45,796 bases of DNA from Eubacteriales bacterium (GCA_030537565.1 JAUNVS010000002.1:23208-69003); one strand, 5' to 3'; shown: positions 7,918 to 17,972, numbered from the stretch's first letter. The notes: generated by a model not told the origin, from the sequence alone. Numbers and translations: made by a program.

Positions 7918-10518
7918 TTATTGGGGAATCTCAAGTCCTGCAGAAGAGAACATGAGACGTTTAATTCCCGCTGAAAAGGATATCTCTAAAATCATATCAC
8001 CTGCGATTGGCTCCATGCTGAGCACTTTTCCTAAACCGTATCGTCGGTGCTTCACAGTCATACCGATGGCTAACGAGCTGAGGTCGATCTGAGATCTCTT
8101 ACGTTTAATCTTGTTCAGCTCAGCCCGTTTTTTCTCAGCTTGCACCCCAGAAAAACCGTCGAAGCTCATCGCTTGTCGGCGCGGATTCGAAGCCCAAGTC
8201 GACGTCCCTGAACGGCTAGATGAAGCCGTTTGCGTTCCATACGTAGAAGATTTCAGAGATTGTCGCCGTAAGCCCATCCGACTCAGACCAATCTGCTGAG
8301 CATCGATGCAATGCTGAGGAATCTCCCCCACAAAGCGAGATGGAAGATAGATCTGTGTTTTACCATATAGGAGGCGTTGATTACAGCTGGAAAGATAGAG
8401 TAGCTCTCGGGCTCGGGTAAAGGCAACATAGGCCAGACGACGCTCCTCTTCGAGACTCTTCTGATCGACACTGCTACGCCCTGACGGGAAGATCTCCTCC
8501 TCCATGCCGATGACGAATACAACTCGAAATTCAAGTCCCTTCGCACTATGAACCGTCATCAGCTGGACGGCATCCTCATCTGCCCCCCGCTCATTAACAG
8601 CGAAGGAAAGCGCAATATGATCTAAGAAATTCGCCAAGATTTTGATATCAACTTCGCCTAGTGCAGCGCGTTCCGCCTCCGTCATCTCAGCGCGGTCCAC
8701 ACTCGTTGTCGGCTCAGGCTTCTCCGCAGAGGCAGTCGGCTGAGGCTCTGCCTCCGACATATCCATCTGCAGACGTTTCTGTTCCTTAAACGTCTCAGCG
8801 AGATGCTCATCAATCTCCAAACCAGCAGCCAGCCACTCCTCTTCATCAAATTCGAAAACGTCAAAATCGTCCGAACTATCTGAGAACTCAATAATCGCCG
8901 AAATCAACTCTCTAAGGTTCTCGATGCGATTCAACTGGCTCTGATCCCCACTTCGCTCCATCTGATCGAGATACATTTGCTCGAGCCCAGTATCATCGAG
9001 GATCTTACTAACGAAATCCGCAAGTTCATAATTCCCCGATAAGAGCAGCTTATGCATCGATAGAATCATCGTTGCAAAATCACTCAGGGACTTCGCCTTA
9101 CGGGAGAGTTCAGGAATCTTAGCCGCTTGGAAACAGATGGCAAGAGGTGAAACTCGGTGGCGTTCAGCCATCTCGTCGATCAGGCGTTTCGTCTCAGTAC
9201 CAATACCGCGGCGAGGAGTATTATAAATTCGATCGAAGGCCTCCGAATTATTCGGATTAACGATCAAAGAGAGATAAGCGAGTGCATCTCGAATCTCAGC
9301 CCGCGAATAGAAGCTCATTCCCTTATGGATATGGAAGGGAATCTTCGCATCCGTAAAAATCAGCTCGAGATGTCGCATCAGAGCATTCTGTCGATAGAGG
9401 ACCGCAAAGTCACGGTAGACATAGGAGCCCGTCGCCATCAGACGTTCCATCTCTTTGAGGATGAAGCGCCCCTCTTGAATATGATCCTCGCAAGAGATAT
9501 GTCGGATCTTCTCACCCTGATTCGAGTCCGTCCAGAGCCGTTTCCCCTCACGTGTCTTATTATTCGAAATCACCGAGTTCGCAGCGTCGAGGATCATCTT
9601 CGTCGAACGATAATTTTGCTCGAGTTTAATAACAATAGCCCCGGGAAAATCATCTCGAAAACGCCCGATATTGCTGGCGTCAGCCCCACGGAAACCGTAG
9701 ATCGACTGATCGTCATCGCCAACGACACAGATATTCGCCCTCGTCCCTGCGAAGAGTTGCAACAGTCGACACTGAACTGGATTCGTATCCTGATACTCAT
9801 CGACAAGTATGTATTTAAAGTGCTCCTGGTACAGTCTCAGGACGTCTGGATTCTCCTCAAGCAAACGGCATGTCAAAAGCAAGAGATCATCGAAATCCAT
9901 GGCATTTCGTTGGCGCAAGTCCAGCTGGTAGGCTTCGTAGATCTGTGCGAGCAGGAGGCGCTTAGGGTCCTGTTGACTGCGACTACTGAGATCCTCTGGA
10001 TATACGGCATGGGACTTCAACATCGAAATCCGATTAATACACCACTTCAGATCGAGGTTATCCTCAGCAATATGTAAATCCGCAGCGACCTGCTTAAAAA
10101 TTCGAAGCTTGTCCTGCTCGTCTACAATCGAAAAATTATCCTGAAACTCAATACGCGCTGCGAAACGACGCAAGATTCTCAGCATAATCGAGTGGAACGT
10201 ACCGATCCATAGACGCTGGACGCTACGCTGTAGTAGCGCCTCAATACGCTGCTTCATTTCCGATGCAGCCTTATTCGTAAAGGTCAGGGCTAAAATTGAG
10301 CCTGCAGAGACTCCGTCGTGTTCGATGAGCCGAGCAATCCGATGAGTAATTACACGCGTCTTCCCCGAGCCAGCGCCCGCGAGGACCAGAAGTGGCCCAT
10401 CTCGGTGCAAGACGGCCGCTCGCTGTTCATCGTTTAAGCCCTCAGTGAACTCACGTCGCTCGTTCGGGACCTGGCCATCTCCAAGCAGCTCATCTATTCT
10501 GGAATCGAGAAAATCCAT
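7918..10518 (-). CDS. pcrA: ATP-dependent DNA helicase PcrA/UvrD
   Basis: 866 aa superfamily 1A 3'-5' helicase acting in nucleotide excision repair and replication-fork processing. Motifs: LNDEQRAAV (Q motif), LAGAGSGKT (Walker A), LALTFTNKAASEM (Ia), IGTFHSIMLRIL, VDEYQDTN (Walker B/II), VGDDDQSIYGFRGAD (III), LEQNYRST (IV), LMTVHSAKGLEFRVVF (V) and YVAFTRARELL (VI). The C-terminal end (VKHRRYGLGKVLSME) is the Tudor-like domain that binds RNA polymerase in PcrA. An acidic insertion lies around 575-625. ATG 10518 is preferred over TTG 10527 because AGGAGG is 9 bases from the ATG and only 1 from the TTG. A LexA-like box sits 51-64 bases upstream. Confidence 0.95.
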   Translation of the reverse strand: MDFLDSRIDELLGDGQVPNERREFTEGLNDEQRAAVLHRDGPLLVLAGAGSGKTRVITHRIARLIEHDGVSAGSILALTFTNKAASEMKQRIEALLQRSVQRLWIGTFHSIMLRILRRFAARIEFQDNFSIVDEQDKLRIFKQVAADLHIAEDNLDLKWCINRISMLKSHAVYPEDLSSRSQQDPKRLLLAQIYEAYQLDLRQRNAMDFDDLLLLTCRLLEENPDVLRLYQEHFKYILVDEYQDTNPVQCRLLQLFAGTRANICVVGDDDQSIYGFRGADASNIGRFRDDFPGAIVIKLEQNYRSTKMILDAANSVISNNKTREGKRLWTDSNQGEKIRHISCEDHIQEGRFILKEMERLMATGSYVYRDFAVLYRQNALMRHLELIFTDAKIPFHIHKGMSFYSRAEIRDALAYLSLIVNPNNSEAFDRIYNTPRRGIGTETKRLIDEMAERHRVSPLAICFQAAKIPELSRKAKSLSDFATMILSMHKLLLSGNYELADFVSKILDDTGLEQMYLDQMERSGDQSQLNRIENLRELISAIIEFSDSSDDFDVFEFDEEEWLAAGLEIDEHLAETFKEQKRLQMDMSEAEPQPTASAEKPEPTTSVDRAEMTEAERAALGEVDIKILANFLDHIALSFAVNERGADEDAVQLMTVHSAKGLEFRVVFVIGMEEEIFPSGRSSVDQKSLEEERRLAYVAFTRARELLYLSSCNQRLLYGKTQIYLPSRFVGEIPQHCIDAQQIGLSRMGLRRQSLKSSTYGTQTASSSRSGTSTWASNPRRQAMSFDGFSGVQAEKKRAELNKIKRKRSQIDLSSLAIGMTVKHRRYGLGKVLSMEPIAGDMILEISFSAGIKRLMFSSAGLEIPQ

Positions 10519-10568
10519 TCGTTGCAATCCTCCTAATTCCTAACAAGATATCACAAGAAGCGGCTTCG

Positions 10569-10582
10569 CGAACATTTGTTTT
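10569..10582. promoter_or_regulatory. LexA/SOS-box-like operator upstream of pcrA
   Basis: CGAACATTTGTTTT matches the Gram-positive LexA consensus CGAAC-RNRY-GTTYC at 12 of 14 positions (differences: the second R and the final C). It lies 51-64 bases upstream of the pcrA ATG, in the region where a promoter would be expected, and pcrA/uvrD is a plausible SOS gene. No second box was seen and no LexA gene is in the window. The site is called from resemblance only. Confidence 0.42.
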
Positions 10583-10620
10583 TTCTCGTTGTAAATTCTC
10601 GAGAAGCTGTCCAATTCCCC

Positions 10621-10651
10621 CAAAACAAAAACTGGAGGCCAAAGCCTCCAG
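10621..10651 (-). terminator. Rho-independent terminator of hpf
   Basis: Perfect 8-base inverted repeat CTGGAGGC / GCCTCCAG (10632-10651) with a 4-base loop. Read on the minus strand it is followed by TTTTTGTTTTG. It lies 43 bases past the hpf stop and upstream of pcrA, so it separates the two transcripts. Confidence 0.88.
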
Positions 10652-10693
10652 CAATCAAGTTAATTTATGATGGCGTCCTAGCGGATGAAGAAT

Positions 10694-11230
10694 TTAGTAC
10701 TCGGCTTCGATGAGGCCATAGCTTCCATTCCTACGCTTATAGACGACATTGGCCCGACCACTATCAGGATTCAAGAAGATGTAGAAATTATGTCCCAGCA
10801 TTTCCATCTGGAGAATTGCCTCATCCTCATGCATCGCTTCAATCGGGAACTGCTTACGACGGATCTCATAGCTCTCCTCGTCCTCGGCCTCAAAATCCTC
10901 GAGATCTTCATTCATATAGGTATTGAGGTAGGCAAAGTCATGGGCACGGCGTTTAAACTTCGCCTTATGCCTACGTAGCTGACCCTCCATGATCGAGACG
11001 GTCTGGTCAAAGGCCTCATCCGCCTGCTGACTAATCGCTTCGGCGCGGTAAAAATGTTTGCCGACCTTAAACGTCGTCTCACAGAGGAGCTGTGGACCCT
11101 CCGGCCTAAACTTGACACGGGCCTCTGCGGCATCGCCAAAATAGCGGTCAAACTTCGAAAGTTTCTTCTCGACTCGCTCCTGGACTCGCTCACTGACCTT
11201 CATTCCCTGGCCATCAATTTTAATCCGCAT
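10694..11230 (-). CDS. hpf: Long-form ribosome hibernation promoting factor
   Basis: 178 aa. The N-terminal RaiA/YfiA domain (about 1-95: MRIKIDGQGMKVSERVQERVEKKL, DRYFGDAAEARVKF, CETTFKVGKHFYRAEA) binds the decoding centre of the 30S subunit. A charged linker leads to the C-terminal dimerisation domain (about 118-178: EIRRKQFPIEAMHEDEAILQMEMLGHNFYIFLN, NVVYKRRNGSYGLIEAEY), which joins two ribosomes into a 100S dimer. This is the long form usual in Firmicutes. The start has AAAGGAG about 6-8 bases upstream. It is monocistronic, with its own promoter at 11293-11321 and a strong terminator, consistent with stationary-phase or stress control. Confidence 0.95.
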   Translation of the reverse strand: MRIKIDGQGMKVSERVQERVEKKLSKFDRYFGDAAEARVKFRPEGPQLLCETTFKVGKHFYRAEAISQQADEAFDQTVSIMEGQLRRHKAKFKRRAHDFAYLNTYMNEDLEDFEAEDEESYEIRRKQFPIEAMHEDEAILQMEMLGHNFYIFLNPDSGRANVVYKRRNGSYGLIEAEY

Positions 11231-11292
11231 AGAAAAGCTCCTTTCTCCAAGTTGCGCTTAGCTTCAACGAACTTGGGATTACTTTCAAAAAT

Positions 11293-11321
11293 ATGATAGC
11301 TGTCTGCGTCATTTTTAACAA
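11293..11321 (-). promoter_or_regulatory. Probable sigma-A promoter of hpf
   Basis: On the minus strand TTGTTA, 17 bases, TATCAT, about 63 bases before the hpf ATG. The -35 hexamer is a 4/6 match and the -10 a 5/6 match. Confidence 0.5.
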
Positions 11322-11332
11322 GCACAGTATAT

Positions 11333-11347
11333 GAAAATTATATTTTC
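11333..11347. repeat. Small AT-rich inverted repeat after oppF
   Basis: GAAAAT-TAT-ATTTTC, a perfect 6-base stem with a 3-base loop, 12 bases before the hpf promoter and just past the stop of the last ABC ATPase gene. No T-run follows, so it would be a weak terminator at best, and I see no other terminator for the peptide transporter operon. Confidence 0.3.
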
Positions 11348-11358
11348 CTAGCCATGCT

Positions 11359-12141
11359 TCACAATCGCATTTCGTTTTGAAAGACTTCTGCGGATGCGAG
11401 CAAGTCCCGAGCCACTGCACTCTTCGGATCTCTGATGAGCTCCTCCGTCTTGGCAATCTCAACGATTTGCCCCTCTTCGAGGACCATAATTCGATCACAG
11501 AGATAGGCCATTACATCGAGGTCATGTGAGATAAACAAGGTACTGAAATCACGGGACTCATGGAGGAATCGAAAGTAGTTCAAGATCTGTGCCTGTACCG
11601 ATAAGTCCAGGGCTGAGACAGCTTCATCCGCAATCAGAAGCTGAGGACGACTTAAGAGAGCACAGGCAATCGCAGCCCGTTGCTTTTGTCCGCCGGACAG
11701 AGCTATCGGATATCGCTTGGATAATTCGGGATCCAAGCCCAGCTCGCGCTGCAACTGGACGAAGGCACTGCGGTCTCGCAGCAGTTCAACTTGACCAGAC
11801 ACCGTGAGGACGTCTTTTAATTGTCTCTCGATGCTCTTATATGGGTGTAAGGCTGAATTTGGATCCTGAAATACCATGGCAATTCGTTTTTCACGTCGAC
11901 CACTGCGCCCCGCAGCGGCCGCCATCAGTTCTTCGCCATCGAAATATACCTTTCCCGAGCTCAGCTGCAGATCGCCGATAATCAGTCGAGCCAAACTACT
12001 CTTTCCACTGCCACTGGCGCCGATGAGGCCGAGGATCTCACCCTCGAACATTTGGAAATTAAGTCCCCTTAATACCTCCTTGCCGTCCTCATGGGCGGCA
12101 TATACATCTTTAAACTCAAGAATGATCTTCGGCGTCGGCAT
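11359..12141 (-). CDS. Oligopeptide ABC transporter ATPase (OppF/DppF-like)
   Basis: 260 aa from ATG 12141, which has GGAGGGAGG 6-7 bases upstream; a longer frame to 12165 lacks this. Motifs: Walker A LIGASGSGKSS, Q-loop MVFQDPNSALHP (typical of peptide/nickel ATPases), signature LSGGQKQRAAIACAL, Walker B LLIADEAVSALD and switch FISHDLDVM. It pairs with the preceding ATPase to drive import through the two permeases. The family's C-terminal oligopeptide extension with the Cys motif is absent here, as in shorter DppF/GsiA-like subunits. The start overlaps the end of the preceding gene by 26 bases. It is the last gene of the five-gene operon. Confidence 0.88.
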   Translation of the reverse strand: MPTPKIILEFKDVYAAHEDGKEVLRGLNFQMFEGEILGLIGASGSGKSSLARLIIGDLQLSSGKVYFDGEELMAAAAGRSGRREKRIAMVFQDPNSALHPYKSIERQLKDVLTVSGQVELLRDRSAFVQLQRELGLDPELSKRYPIALSGGQKQRAAIACALLSRPQLLIADEAVSALDLSVQAQILNYFRFLHESRDFSTLFISHDLDVMAYLCDRIMVLEEGQIVEIAKTEELIRDPKSAVARDLLASAEVFQNEMRL

Positions 12142-13135
12142 GCCTAGCCTCCCTCCAAAGTTCATGGGCCCGGAAGCAAGCAGCCTCGTGGCCGGGCTCG
12201 AGCGTCATCAAAGTCGGCTTTTGCTGATGACAAAGTTCAAACTCTCGGCTACAACGCCCAGCGAAAATACAGTGCTGGCGCCGCCCCTCAGCTTCGATCT
12301 GTCCCATCGAGGGGACCCTGCCCCGAATACGCTCGAGATATGAAGATCGCTTCTCGAGAGTAGGTACCGATCGCAGCAACATCTTGCTATACATATGACA
12401 GGGCTCTTGCATCCACTGCGCTGCTGGCGCTCGTTCGACCAATTCCCCCGCGTAAAGGATGATCAAATCTTCGCAGAGATAGCGGGCCACGCGCAAGTCA
12501 TGGGTAATAAACAAGATGCTCAGCGCCTCGGCCTCATGAATTTGTAGGAGGAGGTCAAGAATTTCCTTTTGGATCTTCAGATCCAACGCGGTCGTCACCT
12601 CGTCAACAATTAAAAATCGTGGCTGGTGGATGAGTGCCATGGCCAATAGGACCCGCTGCCTCATCCCCCCAGACAACTGATGTGGGTAGGCGTGATAGAC
12701 GCGTTCAGGATCCTTCAACTGCATGCGTTCAAGAATCTCTAAACTTCGCTGTCTTCGAGCCGCGGCACTGCTAGACTTTTCGTGTAGGAGTAGGCATTCC
12801 TCAAGTTGATCTCGGATCCGCATCAACGGATTCAGGGCACTTAACGCATCTTGAAAGACCATCGCCATTTCGCAGCCGCGTAAGCGAGCCGTGGCCTCAG
12901 GCTGGCATAAATCAAAGCGTTCTCCGAAGAAGTCCAGCGTCCCAGATCTCAACTCGATCTCTGTCGGCAACAGCCCCATCAGCGCCGAGGCTGTGAGACT
13001 CTTCCCACAGCCACTCTCCCCGAGAAGACCGAGAATCCCACCAGCATCGATTTCGAAACTGATCTCCTCAAGCAAATTACTCGTGAAACCTCGCAGGCCC
13101 AGCGATAAATTTTTAACCACAATCTCTTTTGCCAT
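12116..13135 (-). CDS. Oligopeptide ABC transporter ATPase (OppD/DppD-like)
   Basis: 339 aa from ATG 13135 (MAKEIVVKNLSL), 7 bases after the permease stop with AGGTGG 4-5 bases upstream; the longer frame to 13222 runs inside the permease gene. Motifs: Walker A LLGESGCGKSLTASALMGLL, Q-loop MVFQDALSALNPLMRI, signature LSGGMRQRVLLAMAL, Walker B FLIVDEVTTALDLKIQ and FITHDLRVARYL. The C-terminal oligopeptide extension is present (MYSKMLLRSVPTL, RGRVPSM) together with the cysteine group CIFAGRC-x5-LC, which binds an Fe-S cluster in some OppD/DppD proteins. Energises peptide import at the cytoplasmic face. Confidence 0.9.
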   Translation of the reverse strand: MAKEIVVKNLSLGLRGFTSNLLEEISFEIDAGGILGLLGESGCGKSLTASALMGLLPTEIELRSGTLDFFGERFDLCQPEATARLRGCEMAMVFQDALSALNPLMRIRDQLEECLLLHEKSSSAAARRQRSLEILERMQLKDPERVYHAYPHQLSGGMRQRVLLAMALIHQPRFLIVDEVTTALDLKIQKEILDLLLQIHEAEALSILFITHDLRVARYLCEDLIILYAGELVERAPAAQWMQEPCHMYSKMLLRSVPTLEKRSSYLERIRGRVPSMGQIEAEGRRQHCIFAGRCSREFELCHQQKPTLMTLEPGHEAACFRAHELWREARHADAEDHS

Positions 13136-13142
13136 AAGCCAC

Positions 13143-14027
13143 CTAAGAATCCTGTCGCTGCCGCTGCCGTTCAGCCTGAATCGTCGCGAGCGCATCACTG
13201 AGGGCGAAGAGGACGAGGACACTGTAGATCAGAAAAGCGGCAGGTGCGAGGAGAAGCTGTGGTGCGTAATAGAGTGAACTCTGGGCGTCTTTTAACATCC
13301 TTCCCCACGATGGCAAACGTTGAGGAAGACCGATCCCCAAATATGAAAGGGTAGACTCGGCCAAGATCGCATTCGCAAGTCCGATCCCAATCGCCGTCAG
13401 CAAATCACGAAATATTAAGGGCAAAAACTGACTTACTAGAAGATAGATGGGCTTCGCCCCCGCCAGTTCGAGGCGAAGAATGAAGTTCTCCTGCCGATGT
13501 TGAAGAATAGACGAACGGATGACACGCGCAAACGAAGGCGCAAACGCCAGTGAAAGCGCAATCAGACAACTTCGAAAACCACTGCCTAGGATGGCAGCAA
13601 AGAGCATGGCCGAGAGGATTGATGGAAAGGCAAAAAGCAGGTCGATGAGCCTCAGAGAGAGCCAACTTAATGGGCCCAGGCCATAGGCGCTGAGAGCTCC
13701 GAGCGTAAATCCTAGGATGATCGCAAAGACGATGGATAGCGCCGCCAGAGCAAAGCTGGGAAAGGCACCATACGCAATCCGAGTCAAAATATCACGGGCT
13801 AAGTGATCCGTGCCTAGAGGATGACTGAGACTTATCCCTGCCAAAGTCCCCTCGGGACAGATTTCTTCGGGACTATATGGGGTCAATAATCGGACGCCGA
13901 TCAGGAAAAGCACGAGAATAATGAGGGCCGAAAGTGCCCATAGTAGGTGCCGTCGTCCAAGGCTCTTCTGAATTTGAAGCGGCCGAGGTCCCGAGAGCGG
14001 ATTCGCCTTTGTCGTAAACGCCGTCAT
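13143..14027 (-). CDS. Oligopeptide ABC transporter permease (OppC/DppC-like)
   Basis: 294 aa membrane protein with a cytosolic N-terminus, first helix about 28-48, periplasm/outside loop containing HPLGTDHLARDILTRIAYGA (the hallmark OppC motif), and further helices from about 90. The permease coupling loop is EFILRLELAGAKPIYLLVSQFLP-like, here NFILRLELAGAKPIYLL. The C-terminal part keeps STLSYLGIGLPQRLPSWGRMLKD. ATG overlaps the upstream permease stop (ATGA), showing translational coupling. Forms the channel with the OppB-like subunit. Confidence 0.9.
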   Translation of the reverse strand: MTAFTTKANPLSGPRPLQIQKSLGRRHLLWALSALIILVLFLIGVRLLTPYSPEEICPEGTLAGISLSHPLGTDHLARDILTRIAYGAFPSFALAALSIVFAIILGFTLGALSAYGLGPLSWLSLRLIDLLFAFPSILSAMLFAAILGSGFRSCLIALSLAFAPSFARVIRSSILQHRQENFILRLELAGAKPIYLLVSQFLPLIFRDLLTAIGIGLANAILAESTLSYLGIGLPQRLPSWGRMLKDAQSSLYYAPQLLLAPAAFLIYSVLVLFALSDALATIQAERQRQRQDS

Positions 14028-14986
14028 GAAAAAATCTCCTTAGTACGACGCAGCCGCGGATCGATGCTGATATTGATGAGATCAGCGAGGGTGTTGATGC
14101 TCACGATCGAAACCGCCAAGCAGAGAAGCAGGCTCTGAGCGAGGGGGAAGTCCCGCTGAGCGACCGACATGAAGAGCAGTTGGCCGAGTCCTGGGAGGGA
14201 GAAAACCTGCTCAACAACCAGGGTCCCGAGGATCAGTTCTGAAAGCACGAGACTTATCGCAGTGACGTATGGAACGAGGGCATTACGAAGAACATGGCGC
14301 AAGAGAATTCTGCGGCGAGAAGCCCCCTTTGCACGTGCTGTTTTTACAAAATCTTGACGACCCGCATGCTCTAAGGCACTTCGCAAAAACTGATAGGCCT
14401 GCGCGGCTCTCGGGAGAGCAACGGCGAGGCTTGGTAGGAGCAGGGCTTTGAGATATGGAATTAAGTCCCGCACGGGAGACAAACTCTGACCTGGGCGATA
14501 CCAGTGGAGGACAAATGAAAAGAAAAGCGCTAGGAAGAGCGCCATCAAGAATGCAGGCAAGGATAGGAAGAGGCGCATGCTAAGGCCGATCGCTCGATCG
14601 AGAAAACGGCCTGCGTGATACGTGGCGAGCAGGGCCAGGGGAAGTGAAATCAGAAGGATCCAAACAAGCGCGAGCAGCATGAGGCTTAAACTAAGACCCA
14701 GTCGCTCGTGAATCAGCTCCCGTACCGGGCGATGCAAACGATACGAAAGCAGCGGTTTCGACGTCGAAAAATAGGACCCGATATTGTGACGATACTGATC
14801 CCAGATCGCCTGGTCATAGCCAATTTCCTCATGGATTTGATCGATCGCTTCTTGACTGGCAGAGGGTCCAAGCATGATCAGGGCTGGATCCCCAGGAATC
14901 CAGTAAAAGGTCAAGAAAAGGATGACTGAGAGACTGAATAAGGTCGCAAGCAATGCGAGTATTTTTTTTAAATAAAAGCCCAGCAT
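14024..14986 (-). CDS. Oligopeptide ABC transporter permease (OppB/DppB-like)
   Basis: 320 aa. First membrane helix at about 10-30 followed by FYWIPGDPALIMLGPSASQEAID, the usual OppB opening. Later helices flank HAGRQDFVKTARAKGASRRRILLRHVLRNALVPYVT, the EAA coupling loop that contacts the ATPases. VVEQVFSLPGLGQLLFMSVAQRDFPL is the conserved C-terminal block. The start overlaps the binding-protein stop (TGATG). Together with the OppC-like permease it forms the peptide channel. Confidence 0.92.
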   Translation of the reverse strand: MLGFYLKKILALLATLFSLSVILFLTFYWIPGDPALIMLGPSASQEAIDQIHEEIGYDQAIWDQYRHNIGSYFSTSKPLLSYRLHRPVRELIHERLGLSLSLMLLALVWILLISLPLALLATYHAGRFLDRAIGLSMRLFLSLPAFLMALFLALFFSFVLHWYRPGQSLSPVRDLIPYLKALLLPSLAVALPRAAQAYQFLRSALEHAGRQDFVKTARAKGASRRRILLRHVLRNALVPYVTAISLVLSELILGTLVVEQVFSLPGLGQLLFMSVAQRDFPLAQSLLLCLAVSIVSINTLADLINISIDPRLRRTKEIFS

Positions 14987-16611
14987 CAGCGATTCAGTGA
15001 GGCCTCTGCAGCTTCAGGAGTCTGATAGTAAAGTTCAGCAACTGGCTGTATGTAGGCTGGGTACTGTCGATAGCCCTCGACGACCGAACGCAGGCCAGTA
15101 ATATTGTCGATATCCTGGAGATAGATCGCCGCATGCTCCTCATGGAGAATCTCTTGGCAGTTTTTATATGCAGCATTTCGCGCCTCAAGGCTTGTAGCGG
15201 CATCTGCTGCTTCGAAGGCCTCATCATAGCGATCGCTCTTATAATTCATGAAGTTATTCTTGGCTGTGCTCTGATAGCGACTCATGACCTCATAGGCACT
15301 GTACTCGGACGGTGGCAGGGCGATAATCGTCGCCTGATAATTCCGGTGGCTGTATACCTCTTCCAACCACACGCCCCATTCGAGATTCTCCACACTCACC
15401 TCGACACCCGCAGCCTGGAACTGACTCGCAAGGATCTGCGCACTGTCTAAATGATACTTGTAATTCGCGGGAACCTTCAAAGTGAAGCGCAGCGGCCGAC
15501 TTTCATCGTAACCCGCCTCACGCAACAATGCCTGAGCCCGTTCCAAATCGGGCTCAAATGCAATCGCATCGTTAAAGGCGTCGGGCATCGCCCGCGAGAT
15601 CGGACTATAACAGGGATGCGAATAATCGCCAGCAAGCATCGAGACAATCTGCTGACGATTGACGATCAGGTCGAGAGCCTCTCGAACACGAAGATCAGAA
15701 AAAGCCGGATCCTCATGATTCAATGCGAGAAGCTGAATCATATTGGCAGCACCATGAGCAAATTTATAATCCGCCCCCAACCCTCGAATCATCTCGTGCG
15801 TTAGATATGGGAAGACATCGACCGTTCCACTTCTAAAGTTAAGCATCGCAGCATCTGTGCTGGCGACCAGTTTGAAATCAACGGCATCGAGGTAAGCTGC
15901 CCCCTGGGGACGATGACCCTCAAAGCGCTTCAATTCGATGACTTCCTGTGGTCGATAACTGACGAACTCAAAGGCTCCCGTCCCGCAGGGACTTTCGTTG
16001 AGATCAGCATGCTCGGCCGGCACGATCATCTCGCAGAGCGCTGAACGGAACTCTGGGTTCGCCTTTTTTAAAGTAATGCGTAGCGTAAGGGGCGATAGCG
16101 TTTCGATCGACTCGATCTGCGAAAGGCTCTTATTCGAAGACTTGACACTCTCATCAATCTCCCCCGCTGCACGCTTATACGAATAGACCACATCCTCCGA
16201 ATCGAGTTCATGGCCATTATGAAAGAGGACGCCGGACTTTAGCTCAATCTCATAGGATTTACCGTCGTCACTCAGTTCTATGGACTCAGCCAATTCATTT
16301 TCAAATTGGCCCTCACTGTTCACGCGAAGCAGTCCCTCATAAATGGCATGGAGAATTTCCTTCGTCCCAGCAGCAACGGCGCGATGAGGGTCTAGAAAGT
16401 CTGGCTCCTGGCTGACCGCAACAACCATCTTGCCACCATGGACAATTCCAGATGCATCAGTGGCCGTCTCGGTGGCTTCAGAGGCCAGACTGACGGAAGT
16501 TCGAAATACGAAGGACAAGATGAGAATCACTGCGACAGCGAGGCCGCAGAGGCGCTTTCGTGTACGGGTAAAAACACAGCGCTCGACGGGTGAGCATTGA
16601 GATTTATTCAT
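14986..16611 (-). CDS. Oligopeptide ABC transporter substrate-binding protein
   Basis: 541 aa, SBP family 5. A basic N-terminus and a hydrophobic signal core (about 22-40) end in SLASEA, which suggests signal peptidase I cleavage; no lipobox cysteine follows the core. The mature part shows VVAVSQEPDFLDPHRAVAAGTKEILHAIYEGLLRV, LAESIELSDDGKSYEIELKSGVLFHNGHELDSEDVVYSYKRA, FRSALCEMIVP, CGTGAFEFVSYRPQEVIELKRF, VREALDLIVNRQQIV and the end region NAAYKNCQEILHEEHAAIYLQD, all typical of Dpp/Opp binding proteins. It would capture peptides outside the membrane and deliver them to the permeases. First gene of the operon; AAGGAG lies 7 bases from the ATG. Confidence 0.9.
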   Translation of the reverse strand: MNKSQCSPVERCVFTRTRKRLCGLAVAVILILSFVFRTSVSLASEATETATDASGIVHGGKMVVAVSQEPDFLDPHRAVAAGTKEILHAIYEGLLRVNSEGQFENELAESIELSDDGKSYEIELKSGVLFHNGHELDSEDVVYSYKRAAGEIDESVKSSNKSLSQIESIETLSPLTLRITLKKANPEFRSALCEMIVPAEHADLNESPCGTGAFEFVSYRPQEVIELKRFEGHRPQGAAYLDAVDFKLVASTDAAMLNFRSGTVDVFPYLTHEMIRGLGADYKFAHGAANMIQLLALNHEDPAFSDLRVREALDLIVNRQQIVSMLAGDYSHPCYSPISRAMPDAFNDAIAFEPDLERAQALLREAGYDESRPLRFTLKVPANYKYHLDSAQILASQFQAAGVEVSVENLEWGVWLEEVYSHRNYQATIIALPPSEYSAYEVMSRYQSTAKNNFMNYKSDRYDEAFEAADAATSLEARNAAYKNCQEILHEEHAAIYLQDIDNITGLRSVVEGYRQYPAYIQPVAELYYQTPEAAEASLNR

Positions 16612-16652
16612 CGCTAGACTCCTTTTTGAAATCGGGCGTACATACAGGCGTC

Positions 16653-16661
16653 ATTGTAGCA
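16653..16661 (-). promoter_or_regulatory. Extended -10 promoter of the peptide ABC operon
   Basis: Minus strand TGC-TACAAT, about 42 bases before the binding-protein ATG. The TG motif one base before a 5/6 TACAAT fits an extended -10 promoter. No good -35 hexamer was seen. Confidence 0.42.
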
Positions 16662-16726
16662 CAGAGGCAGTCGAAGACCGCCACTCGGAGCACATTTTAA
16701 CTGCCAGGTAAAAATCTAAGAAGCGA

Positions 16727-16754
16727 TAAAAAAGGCCTCCCCAAAGGGAGGCCT
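16727..16754 (-). terminator. Rho-independent terminator of gap
   Basis: GGCCTCCC-CAAA-GGGAGGCC (16734-16753), an 8-base perfect stem extended by one A-T pair. On the minus strand it is followed by TTTTTTATCG. It lies about 37 bases past the gap stop and before the peptide operon promoter. Confidence 0.92.
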
Positions 16755-16790
16755 CAGCTGCGTGCACTGCGTCACGCCTAATGTTAAATC

Positions 16791-17918
<1,128 letters not shown>

Positions 17919-17928
17919 TCATGCCATT

Positions 17929-17957
17929 ATTTTAATCGTCAGGTGCCGAGAATTCAA
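17929..17957 (-). promoter_or_regulatory. Sigma-A promoter of gapA
   Basis: Minus strand TTGAAT, exactly 17 bases, TAAAAT: 5/6 at -10 and 4-5/6 at -35, about 71 bases before the gapA ATG. The untranslated leader can form a short CGGGG/CTCCCG stem. Confidence 0.68.
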
Positions 17958-17972
17958 GCGATTTAGCGCTTA

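Noticed and set aside
9157-10077. 306-codon plus-strand reading frame opposite pcrA
   Set aside because: Fully antisense to conserved helicase motifs, no ribosome site, and a translation without recognisable domains; a shadow of a GC-balanced gene.
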